Source: JAKQHY01 sp034429675
GTDB lineage: Bacteria > Chloroflexota > Anaerolineae > B4-G1 > SLSP01
Length of the DNA: 16,067 bases
Assembly (NCBI GenBank): GCA_034429675.1
Contig: DAOUFX010000518.1
Location: 1-16,067 of the forward strand
Direction: 5' to 3'
Below, piece by piece: positions 1 to 6,982 of the stretch. Below the pieces are notes generated by a model. It worked only from the letters and a program-made list of their open reading frames with translations. It searched no databases and was not told the origin of the DNA. How positions within the stretch are numbered: position 1 is the stretch's first letter; each line of letters opens with the position of its first letter. Position numbers and translations under genes: made by a program.

Positions 1-16
1 GGCGGGGGTACCCGCC
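1..16. other. GC-rich inverted repeat at the window edge
   Basis: GGCGGG (1-6) and CCCGCC (11-16) form a perfect 6-bp inverted repeat around a 4-base loop. It could be the end of a terminator for a gene to the left, but no T-run follows and the left side is cut off, so its role is unknown. Confidence 0.3.
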
Positions 17-73
17 CGCGAAAACCTCCTCTTTACCCCCGTGTGAGCGGGCTATTTTCGAAGGAGCGCAACA

Positions 74-484
74 ATGAGCGAAGAAATGAAAGTCGTATTT
101 GAAAAACTGGAAAAAATAACACAAGAAGTCAATGTGGATGCCGTTTTTGGCAAGCCTGAGCAGGTGGGCGCCTACACCATCATCCCGGTGGCCTCGGTCA
201 TGTACGGACTCGGCGCGGGGGCGGGGACGGCGCCCGTCCCACAAGGGAACGCAGAGGCGCCCGCCGAACCGGCACCTGAAAAGAAAAATGCAGCAAGCGG
301 CGGCGGGGGCGGTGCAGGCGCCAAAGCGCGTCCCATTGCTTACATCGAGATCGGTCCGGAGGGCACGCGGGTCAAACCCATCATGGATGAACAAAAGATC
401 GCTTTGGCCGGCATTCTCTTGAGTATCTGGGCCGTCGGATGGGTGGGAGCCGTGCTCAAAGCCATCTTTGGCCGGCGACGCTGA
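74..484 (+). CDS. GerW/YtfJ-family protein with C-terminal membrane anchor
   Basis: 136 residues. The N-terminal part (about 1-50) has the GerW/YtfJ (Spore_YtfJ) pattern: an amphipathic start, then a VFGKP...GAYTIIPVASVMYGLGAGAG-like stretch, and after a gap the closing strand ARPIAYIEIGPEG (about 84-96). An Ala/Pro/Gly/Lys-rich low-complexity linker (about 51-83) sits inside the domain. A single hydrophobic helix follows (about 109-131), ending in RRR, which suggests a membrane anchor with a cytoplasmic tail. The family is named for spore germination in Bacillus but is widespread in bacteria that do not sporulate, and its biochemical role is not settled. The start is supported by AAGGAG at 61-66, seven bases before ATG. 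The gene ends 12 bases before pgeF, so the two are probably co-transcribed. Family assignment is fairly sure; function is not. Confidence 0.8.
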   Translation: MSEEMKVVFEKLEKITQEVNVDAVFGKPEQVGAYTIIPVASVMYGLGAGAGTAPVPQGNAEAPAEPAPEKKNAASGGGGGAGAKARPIAYIEIGPEGTRVKPIMDEQKIALAGILLSIWAVGWVGAVLKAIFGRRR

Positions 485-496
485 CCGGCATCCGCC

Positions 497-1285
497 ATGC
501 AACGAGTTCAACACAATGGCCTGGCCTGGTACACCTTCGATAGGCCAGGCCGATCTTTTTGCCACGCGCTCATCACGCGCCGGGGCGGAGTCAGTCGCCC
601 CCCCTTTGCCGGGCTCAACCTCGGCCACACCGTCGGCGACGATGAGGACGCCGTCGCCGAAAACCACCGCCGCCTCTTTGACGCCTGGGGCATCAGCGCC
701 GGGCAGGTCGTGAGCCCGCATCAGGTTCACGGCAAACGAGTGGTTTGCGTCACAGCCGGGGACGGTGGAAGCGTTATTCCCGAAACCGACGGCCTGATTT
801 CCAACACGCCGGGGCTGGCCCTGCTGTTGCGCTTTGCCGACTGCACCCCGGTGCTTTTCTATGACGCCGAGCATCAAGCCGTGGGATTGGCTCACGCCGG
901 TTGGCGCGGCGTCGCTTGCGGCGTCATTCCAGCGACCGTGCAGGCCATGGCCGACGCTTTTGGCACACGTCCATCGCATCTGTGGGCCGGCATCGGGCCC
1001 ACCATCGGCCCGGATCATTACGCAGTAGGTCCAGAAGTGGTGGATGCCATTCAAGCCGCCCTTCCGGGAGCAAACCTGGCTGCCACCCCCATCGCGGCGC
1101 AGCACGACGGGCAATGGTTTCTGGCCATGCCCGCTGCCGTCGCAGCGCAGCTGGCCGGATTGGGAATAACCCAGGTAGAGCAAGCCGAAATGTGTACGGC
1201 TTGTTGTACAGAAGAATGGTACTCCTACCGCCAGGAGAAAGGCCGCACCGGACGTTTTGGAGTATTGGTCAGGCTGGTTCCATAA
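497..1285 (+). CDS. pgeF: Peptidoglycan editing factor PgeF (multicopper-oxidase-like laccase-domain protein)
   Basis: 262 residues, the usual length for the YfiH/YlmD/PgeF family. Family landmarks in order are HQVHG (about 75-79), FADCTPVLFYD (about 112-122), AHAGWRG (about 131-137) and the C-terminal CTACCTEEWYSYRQEKGRTG-like block (about 231-250). The His of HQVHG, the Cys of ADCTP and the His of HAGWRG are the expected zinc ligands. In E. coli, PgeF hydrolyses mis-incorporated L-Ser from cell-wall precursors; other family members have reported purine-nucleoside phosphorylase or deaminase activity, so the in vivo substrate here is open. No clear ribosome binding site precedes the ATG, but the upstream gene stops 12 bases before it, so translational coupling is likely. 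The stop codon TAA lies within the left A-run of the downstream terminator. Confidence 0.93.
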   Translation: MQRVQHNGLAWYTFDRPGRSFCHALITRRGGVSRPPFAGLNLGHTVGDDEDAVAENHRRLFDAWGISAGQVVSPHQVHGKRVVCVTAGDGGSVIPETDGLISNTPGLALLLRFADCTPVLFYDAEHQAVGLAHAGWRGVACGVIPATVQAMADAFGTRPSHLWAGIGPTIGPDHYAVGPEVVDAIQAALPGANLAATPIAAQHDGQWFLAMPAAVAAQLAGLGITQVEQAEMCTACCTEEWYSYRQEKGRTGRFGVLVRLVP

Positions 1286-1316
1286 AAAAAACACCCCGAT
1301 GTGGGGTGTTTTTTAT
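1284..1316. terminator. Bidirectional intrinsic terminator between pgeF and the convergent J-domain gene
   Basis: CACCCC (1292-1297) pairs with GGGGTG (1303-1308) around a 5-base loop. An 8-base A-run on the left and a 6-base T-run on the right extend the stem and serve as U-tract for each strand. It ends pgeF on the plus strand (the stop codon overlaps it) and lies 15 bases past the stop of the minus-strand J-domain gene. Confidence 0.93.
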
Positions 1317-1330
1317 GGATAAGACAATGA

Positions 1331-2992
1331 CTACGGCAATCCTTCGATCTGGAATGTGAATCCCAGGATGTTCAACAATACCGAATCCACATTCTCCGGC
1401 CAACTGAACTGCACCTCGAAATCCTGGCTCGCGCCGGGGGCGATAGACCAGGGCAGGAGGGGCGTCGAGGCTTGTAGCGAGCTCTTGCCCATACTGGAAG
1501 TCAACGAAACGTCATCCAACGTAACGCTTTGGGCAGTTCCCCCGTTGTTGGTCAACGTGCCATTGATGACGATCGTATTGCGCTTACCGTCGGCAAAGGC
1601 GGAGGCGATCACCACCACCGGTTGCGGGGGGATGGGAAGCGGGCGCTCATAGGGCAGGATACTGCGCGCGGAATTCGCCGAGGCGGCGTCGGCCCGAAAT
1701 ACCCACGTCAGTGGCGGCTCGGTATCGCGTGGCAGCAAATACCCAGCGCTGCCCAGCGCTGCCATCCCCGCCTCAATCGGCGTCGGGATCGCGCCATGTT
1801 CTCCCTGAGCCGTCACTTCCGCGTTGAGCGGATAGCGTTGCCCCGTTCCACTCTCCAACGCCAGGTCAAAAAAGCTGGGCGTGACCGCAGCGACGGATTG
1901 ATTGGTCACACGATACTCAACTACAAAATGGCGGACATCGCCGACGTCTTCCACCACCCCGGATTTCACAACTTCCACCAGCAATCCATCCACGCGCTGC
2001 CCGGAGCCGATGGCGACGCTTTCTTCCGGCAAATAGCGAGCGTAGATCACCAGCCGGTTCGACTGGTTCCCGCCCAAAAGCACCAGCGTGAGCCCCGGCT
2101 GTTGTTGGTTCATTGGAGTCAAATCGTCGGCGGCGATACGCCTGGCCTGTGGCGCACCAAAGACCAGCAAAGCGCCGCTATCCAAAGTGACCGTGAGGTG
2201 GTCGGTGTCCTTCAATCCCGACAACAACGATTCCAACGTGGGCGTGTAGGGAACTCCGATCACGTAGTTGATCACCGTACCGTGAATCCAAACGAGCAGA
2301 TCTGACTGCTGTTCCGGCACCGGCCAGCGTCCTTGTTCCGGCGCTACCGGAATGATCGAGAACGTGCGCCCGGCCACATCCAACCGATTGGGCAAAACCG
2401 TCAACAAGGGGGTGCCGCCCTCCTGGACGACGCTGAAACCGGCAGGAACCGTGGGTGTAGACTTAAAAGTCGCCAACTTCTTCACCGTAGCTGCCTCTGC
2501 GCCGCCGGACGGGTGCCCCTGGCTCAGCATCGGCCAAAGCGCCCCGGCGACTACGCCCAAAATGATGCACGCGCCGATCAAGATCAAGAAAATGGCCCAG
2601 GTCGGAGGGGGCGTGCGCTGAGTCGTGGGCGGCGTGGCAACCGAGGCATACGCCGGTGTAGACGCCGGTCTTGGCGGCGGGGCGGTTGGCGCGCCGTAGG
2701 CTGGATGCGACGGAGCCCCGGACGGCGCAGCCGCCGCGGGAGGCGCAGACTCCGGGGACGCATCGCCCGTAGTAAGGCCGTCATAGACCTTGCGCTTGGC
2801 CGGATCGGCGAGCACTTCATAGGCCTCGTTCAGGGCGAGAAACATATCCCCAGCATTATCGGCTGTGCTGACATCGGGATGGTAGGTGCGCGCCATGCGC
2901 CGATATGCCTGGCGGATTTCTTCGGGAGTGGCGTTGGGCGTCACCCCTAGAATTCCGTAGTAGTCCTTCACGCTCTTAGTTGTCATAGGCAT
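1331..2992 (-). CDS. Membrane-anchored J-domain protein with large exoplasmic C-terminal region
   Basis: 553 residues. An N-terminal J domain (about 9-72) carries the catalytic HPD motif at 38-40 (YHPDVS) and the helix IV region ending ADPAKRKVYDGL. This is followed by a Pro/Ala-rich linker (about 78-130), one transmembrane helix (about 131-153, WAIFLILIGACIILGVVAG) and roughly 400 residues of beta-rich sequence; the last half contains stretches resembling Ig-like, DUF4352-type modules. The expected topology is J domain in the cytoplasm and the rest outside. Typical DnaJ G/F, zinc-finger and CTD substrate domains are absent, so it is not DnaJ itself. A J domain should stimulate a DnaK ATPase; recruiting DnaK to a membrane site is an inference. 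ATG at 2992 or 2986 is possible; neither has a clear ribosome binding site. It starts 25 bases after the exported protein gene upstream and is probably co-transcribed with it. Confidence 0.85.
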   Translation of the reverse strand: MPMTTKSVKDYYGILGVTPNATPEEIRQAYRRMARTYHPDVSTADNAGDMFLALNEAYEVLADPAKRKVYDGLTTGDASPESAPPAAAAPSGAPSHPAYGAPTAPPPRPASTPAYASVATPPTTQRTPPPTWAIFLILIGACIILGVVAGALWPMLSQGHPSGGAEAATVKKLATFKSTPTVPAGFSVVQEGGTPLLTVLPNRLDVAGRTFSIIPVAPEQGRWPVPEQQSDLLVWIHGTVINYVIGVPYTPTLESLLSGLKDTDHLTVTLDSGALLVFGAPQARRIAADDLTPMNQQQPGLTLVLLGGNQSNRLVIYARYLPEESVAIGSGQRVDGLLVEVVKSGVVEDVGDVRHFVVEYRVTNQSVAAVTPSFFDLALESGTGQRYPLNAEVTAQGEHGAIPTPIEAGMAALGSAGYLLPRDTEPPLTWVFRADAASANSARSILPYERPLPIPPQPVVVIASAFADGKRNTIVINGTLTNNGGTAQSVTLDDVSLTSSMGKSSLQASTPLLPWSIAPGASQDFEVQFSWPENVDSVLLNILGFTFQIEGLP

Positions 2993-3017
2993 TCAAGTCG
3001 GTTGTATTTCCTATCCG

Positions 3018-4634
3018 CTAGGGAATCGTCTTCGGCAAAGTTGGGGGTGAAATGCGGATGTCAACCTCGGGCTTGGTATTTTCAACCATTCGATCGAAAC
3101 CCAACAAAGGCACCAGCACCCGCACAGTGCCGACGGTGGGGACGGTGAACGACAATTGACCCTGCTCATCGGTATAGCCGCGCGCCAACTCCGCGCTGTC
3201 GTCCGACGAGAGGGTTCTGACGAAGAAGCCGGGAATGCCCTCGCCAGCGCCGGGCTGACCATCCTGATTGATGTCGAAATAGACGAGCACCCGGAACGTG
3301 CGGAACCCCGTCGGCGTAGCAGTTGGCACATTGGGCGTGGGCGTTGCCAACGGATTGACGTTCAAGGTTGCGCTGGTGGGCGTCTCTGTTGCTTCTGGAG
3401 TATCGGTGACGGGAGGCGTAGTGGGCGGCGGCGTGGTCGGCGGTGGTGTGGTGGGCGGCGGTTGCGTCGGGTTTTTATCCGGCGGCGGCGTGAGAGTGAC
3501 GCCCGGCTCCGGCGTGGTGGTGGCGCCGGGAACCGCCATCGTGCATTTCAATTTGTAGGTGCTATTGGCCGTATCGTGGGGTTTCATGCGCTCTCCCTGC
3601 CCCACCAGAATGTACATATACCCTTCGTACGTGCTGAAGAAAGAAACACGGCTGTTAAAATTCCCCAATTCGATGTCATCGTTGCTCGCGAGGGCGCTGT
3701 TGAGATCCGCCGCGCTGTAGAAAATCATGTTCGGATCCACCCCCGGTCCCAGTTCCGACGTCTCACAGGTGTACCGCAACCCGGGTTTGACCCAAACGCG
3801 GAAGAAGTCGTTGTCGGTGGTCCATTGCCCCCAGGGGATGAAGTTAAGACTGTAAACAGTCTCCACCGCGATCAATGTCGAAGTGTTGAAATCAAAATTG
3901 GGTTCGTATTGATCGAACCCGGAAGGCGGCGGCTGCGTGGGGTTCACCGCAGTGGGTTTGGGCGTGTAAGTGGCGGTAGGCGGCAACGGCGTGAACGTAG
4001 GCGTCGGCGCCACCGGCGACGAGTAGATCAAGGTATAGGTTCCCCCAGAGCATTGCGCACTGACTTGAAACACCTCGATATAATAGGGACCCGCGTTGAG
4101 CGCCTCGAAGGTTATACTTGCGTAATTGGTAGACGTGTCGGTATCCGTATAAATCGCCGTCTGATTTTGATTGTAGATGATCATACCGAGGTTGTAGTTG
4201 GTGGTTCCGTCCGCCTGGGCTCTGATCGTGTACTTGTAATTGACCAAAGCATTGTCCAGACGATAAAAGTCCGAGCGGGTCGGAACACTGGGCGTGGTAG
4301 AGGGCGGGGCAGGGCTGACGCTCAACAACGACTGGCCGGTATAGTTCGACAGGACGGCCAGATACGCGGTTGCCAGCGAGTTATTGCCGGTAGGTTGGGC
4401 ATCGGTAGTAGTCGTAGCCACCGTGCAATTGACGGGAGTTTGACTGACGTGCGAAAAACTGGCGATCTGCGCCGGGCCCAAAGGCATAATGGTGGTGACT
4501 GCACTCTCTTGATAAGGATCGCGCGCCACGCTCGCCGCCGGTCGCGCAAAAAGCCACGACAGGGTCAGTAACAGCATGACGCTCCCAACGGTCGTCGCAG
4601 TGATCCCCCACCTTTGAAGTATTGTCGTCATCAT
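3018..4634 (-). CDS. Exported protein with PPC-like domains, Pro/Thr-rich linkers and a SdrD-B-like C-terminal domain
   Basis: 538 residues. A signal peptide is clear: hydrophobic core at about 13-30, then ARPAASVA, a plausible signal peptidase I site near residue 37. Two beta-sandwich regions resembling bacterial pre-peptidase C-terminal (PPC) domains follow at about 90-215 and 243-370; the second begins FDQYEPNFDFN and contains WTTDNDFFRVWVKPG. They are joined by Thr/Pro-rich linkers (about 213-243 and 372-442). The C-terminal domain (about 443-538) has the YFDINQDGQPGAGEGIPG signature of SdrD-B/prealbumin-like folds with a Ca-binding DxNxDG loop. No C-terminal anchor or sorting signal and no protease domain is visible, so it is probably secreted or surface-associated, with binding as a likely role. 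AAAGGAG lies five bases before the ATG at 4634; ATG at 4631 is an alternative start. It follows pcrA by 47 bases. Confidence 0.85.
   Translation of the reverse strand: MMTTILQRWGITATTVGSVMLLLTLSWLFARPAASVARDPYQESAVTTIMPLGPAQIASFSHVSQTPVNCTVATTTTDAQPTGNNSLATAYLAVLSNYTGQSLLSVSPAPPSTTPSVPTRSDFYRLDNALVNYKYTIRAQADGTTNYNLGMIIYNQNQTAIYTDTDTSTNYASITFEALNAGPYYIEVFQVSAQCSGGTYTLIYSSPVAPTPTFTPLPPTATYTPKPTAVNPTQPPPSGFDQYEPNFDFNTSTLIAVETVYSLNFIPWGQWTTDNDFFRVWVKPGLRYTCETSELGPGVDPNMIFYSAADLNSALASNDDIELGNFNSRVSFFSTYEGYMYILVGQGERMKPHDTANSTYKLKCTMAVPGATTTPEPGVTLTPPPDKNPTQPPPTTPPPTTPPPTTPPVTDTPEATETPTSATLNVNPLATPTPNVPTATPTGFRTFRVLVYFDINQDGQPGAGEGIPGFFVRTLSSDDSAELARGYTDEQGQLSFTVPTVGTVRVLVPLLGFDRMVENTKPEVDIRISPPTLPKTIP
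3418..3462 (-). repeat. 15-bp tandem repeat coding for the Pro/Thr linker
   Basis: Three imperfect 15-bp units encode successive TTPPP blocks in the linker of the exported protein. Differences are mostly at third codon positions, so the protein repeat is kept while the DNA has drifted. Confidence 0.7.
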
Positions 4635-4681
4635 CTCATCTCCTTTGCGGAGTCAACGCTTTTCTCGTTTGCCCTTCACGT

Positions 4682-6853
4682 CTAGTGATCCGAGAGGGGC
4701 TCCATCGGGGCCATGCTCGCCAACAGGCGTTTGACGCCGACCCCCTCAAAATGCACGGTGACCATTTCGCTGCGCCCGTCCAGCTGGCTTTCCATCACGA
4801 TGCCTTCTCCGTAATGGGTGTGACGCACCCTCTGCCCGCTGCGATATTGCAACTGCGGCAGCGGAGGCGCTTCTCGCGGACGTTTGGTTTGCCAGGAGTC
4901 GGTAGACCAACTGCGCGCCGTTGCCGTCTTCTTGGCGCGGCGGGGGCGATCGAGCAAAGTATCGGGTAAATCAGCGAGGAAACGGGAGGGAGCGGAAGGC
5001 TCGCTGTTTCCCTGGTACCCCCAGCTGCGCCGGAAGGCGTAGGAGAGATACAGCTGCTTCTCTGCGCGCGTCATCCCCACGTAAAACAGGCGCCGTTCCT
5101 CGGCCACGCCTTCTTTTGTTTCCATCGAACGGCTATGCGGAAGCATACCCTCTTCCAGCCCGGTGATGAACACCACCGGATATTCCAATCCTTTGGCGCT
5201 GTGCAACGTCAACATTGTCACCGCATCCACCGATTCGGTCAACTCGTCCACATCGGCGACCAGCGCCACTTCTGTCAAAAAATCGGAGAGAGAGATGCTG
5301 GGCGCATCGGCCACAACGGCGCGCAACGCCAACACGTTTTCCCAGCGCGCTTCACCTTCGTCGCTTCCGTCTCGCAGATACGCTTCATAAGCAATATCGT
5401 TCAAAATTTGATCGAGCAATTGCGCCACCGTGACCTGATCGCGCATGTCCAGCCACTTTTGCAGCAAGGCGGCATAAGCGCTCAGAAGCCCCAACAGGCG
5501 GCGGCCGACTTTCTCGTCGCGCACCACGTTCAGCATCCCCTGATAACGGCTCACCTCGTGGAGGACGGCTTCCTGAGTGATAGTTCCCAGCGTGCGGTCG
5601 CCCAGGCCGCGGCGTGGCGTATTGATGATCCGCACAAAGCTGATGTCGTCGTTGGGGTTCTGCACCAGGCGCAGGTAGGCCAGAATATCTTTAATTTCCA
5701 TGCGCGAATAGAAGCGCGTGGCGCCGATCAGGCGATAGGGGATGCTGTGACGCACAAAGGCTTCTTCGAGCGCACGCGACTGCGCATTGGTGCGATACAT
5801 TACGGCCAAATCGTTGGGGGTGTGGTCCTTGCGCAGGAGCTGCAACACTTCACGCGCCACGAAGTCGGCCTCTTCTTGCTCGTCATAAGCCTCGTGCAGC
5901 GTGATGGGCGCGCCTCCCTGGTAGCGCGTGAACAACTGCTTGGGGGTGCGGTCGCGATTGCCGGCGATGATGGCCTGCGCTGCGTCCAGAATGATCTGCG
6001 TCGAGCGATAGTTCTCCTCCAGCAGAAATTGCTTCAAAGCCGGGAAGTCCTCGCGGAAACGCTGAATGTTGCGATAGTCGGCGCCGCGCCAGGAATAGAT
6101 CATCTGATCCTCGTCGGCGACCACGTAGATGTTTTGATGGTCTTGGGCCAACAGTTTCAGGAATACATACTGAGCCATGTTGGTATCCTGGAACTCGTCC
6201 ACCAGAACGTGGGTGTAGCGGCGGCGATACCGTTCCAGAACCTCAGGGACGGTTTTGAACAACTTCGCCGCCTCGGTCAGCAGGTCGTCAAAATCCAGGC
6301 CGTTGTTCTGGCGCAACGTATCCTGGTAACGGGTATAGGCTCGCACCACAATTTCATCGTAGTAGGTTTTGACCGGATAGTCCACCGGCGAGATGAGTTC
6401 ATTCTTGGCATTGGAGATAGCGGTGAGCAAAGCGCGCGGGCGATAACGCGAATCGTCCAGGCTCAGATCGCTGACGACTTGTTTCATCACTGCCAGTTGA
6501 TCGTCGGTGTCGAAAATCAGATAATCCGGGGGAAGACCGGCGAATTGCGCTTCGCGGCGCAGAATGCGCGCGCAGAGGGCGTGGAACGTGCCCATCATCA
6601 CCTCGCGCGCAGCGTCGCCCAGCATTTGTTCCAGGCGTTGGCGCATTTCACGGGCGGCTTTGTTGGTGAATGTGACCGAGAGCACCTGCCAGGGGGGAAC
6701 GCGCATTTCGGATAGCATCCAGGCGATGCGATGCGTCAGCACTCGCGTTTTGCCGGAGCCCGGCCCCGCCAGGATCAACGCCGGACCATCAGGCGCCGTC
6801 ACCGCTGCGCATTGTTGGGCGTTCAAAACTTGTAACAGTGAATGTGTGTTCAT
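4682..6853 (-). CDS. pcrA: UvrD/PcrA-type superfamily 1A DNA helicase
   Basis: 723 residues from the ATG at 6853. Motifs in order: Q motif LNAQQ (10-14), Walker A AGPGSGKT (29-36), TFTNKAAREM (Ia), VDEFQDTN (II), DEDQMIYSWRGAD (III), EENYRST, YRTNAQSRALEE (IV), LHSAKGLEYPVVF (V) and ERRLFYVGMTRA (VI). The C-terminus carries the small Tudor-like domain (YRSGQRVRHTHYGEGIV...), which in PcrA/UvrD contacts RNA polymerase. It is a 3'-5' ATP-dependent helicase acting in nucleotide excision repair, removal of RecA filaments and transcription-replication conflicts. The motif III region reads ADEDQMIY where GDxDQSIY is commoner. A longer frame runs back to a TTG at 6889, but that codon lies in the -35 region and is not credible. 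It heads the unit pcrA, exported protein, J-domain protein. Confidence 0.96.
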   Translation of the reverse strand: MNTHSLLQVLNAQQCAAVTAPDGPALILAGPGSGKTRVLTHRIAWMLSEMRVPPWQVLSVTFTNKAAREMRQRLEQMLGDAAREVMMGTFHALCARILRREAQFAGLPPDYLIFDTDDQLAVMKQVVSDLSLDDSRYRPRALLTAISNAKNELISPVDYPVKTYYDEIVVRAYTRYQDTLRQNNGLDFDDLLTEAAKLFKTVPEVLERYRRRYTHVLVDEFQDTNMAQYVFLKLLAQDHQNIYVVADEDQMIYSWRGADYRNIQRFREDFPALKQFLLEENYRSTQIILDAAQAIIAGNRDRTPKQLFTRYQGGAPITLHEAYDEQEEADFVAREVLQLLRKDHTPNDLAVMYRTNAQSRALEEAFVRHSIPYRLIGATRFYSRMEIKDILAYLRLVQNPNDDISFVRIINTPRRGLGDRTLGTITQEAVLHEVSRYQGMLNVVRDEKVGRRLLGLLSAYAALLQKWLDMRDQVTVAQLLDQILNDIAYEAYLRDGSDEGEARWENVLALRAVVADAPSISLSDFLTEVALVADVDELTESVDAVTMLTLHSAKGLEYPVVFITGLEEGMLPHSRSMETKEGVAEERRLFYVGMTRAEKQLYLSYAFRRSWGYQGNSEPSAPSRFLADLPDTLLDRPRRAKKTATARSWSTDSWQTKRPREAPPLPQLQYRSGQRVRHTHYGEGIVMESQLDGRSEMVTVHFEGVGVKRLLASMAPMEPLSDH

Positions 6854-6861
6854 ACGCGAGT

Positions 6862-6889
6862 ATTGTAACACGGTGAGAGATTCGGGCAA
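6862..6889 (-). promoter_or_regulatory. Extended -10 promoter for a leaderless pcrA transcript
   Basis: On the minus strand TTGCCC (6889-6884), a 16-base spacer, and TACAAT (6867-6862) preceded by TGT, an extended -10. Only eight bases separate the -10 from the ATG (6853-6851), and no Shine-Dalgarno sequence exists, so transcription probably starts at or within two bases of the start codon. Confidence 0.7.
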
Positions 6890-6912
6890 ATGCGTTGAGC
6901 ACCCCCATCACA

Positions 6913-6949
6913 CCACACAGCCCGTGACGTGAATACACGGGCTGTGTGG
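6913..6949 (-). terminator. 14-bp perfect hairpin without U-tract after the SPFH operon
   Basis: CCACACAGCCCGTG (6913-6926) and its exact complement (6936-6949) flank a 9-base loop. It lies 33 bases beyond the stop of the second SPFH gene and just before the pcrA promoter. No T-run follows on either strand, so it may act as a U-less terminator, a 3'-end stabiliser or part of a factor-dependent terminator. Confidence 0.6.
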
Positions 6950-6982
6950 CAGCGGTCTATGGGCGATAAAACTACACCGCCA

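Noticed and set aside
25..66. CTCCT near 27-31 pairing with the AGGAG ribosome binding site of the GerW-like gene
   Set aside because: Only five pairs over a long loop, with the transcription start unknown; too weak to call.
3418..3462. Short 15-bp tandem repeats as a CRISPR or mobile-element signature
   Set aside because: They are in frame with the Pro/Thr linker of the exported protein and have no spacers.
3156..4571. 471-residue plus-strand open frame opposite the exported protein
   Set aside because: Arg/Gly-rich low-information translation, no ribosome binding site, antisense to a gene with a clear signal peptide and domains.
5135..6715. 526-residue plus-strand open frame opposite pcrA
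   Set aside because: It lies wholly antisense to a helicase with every motif intact, has no family-like motifs, and is the kind of long shadow frame GC-rich coding DNA produces.
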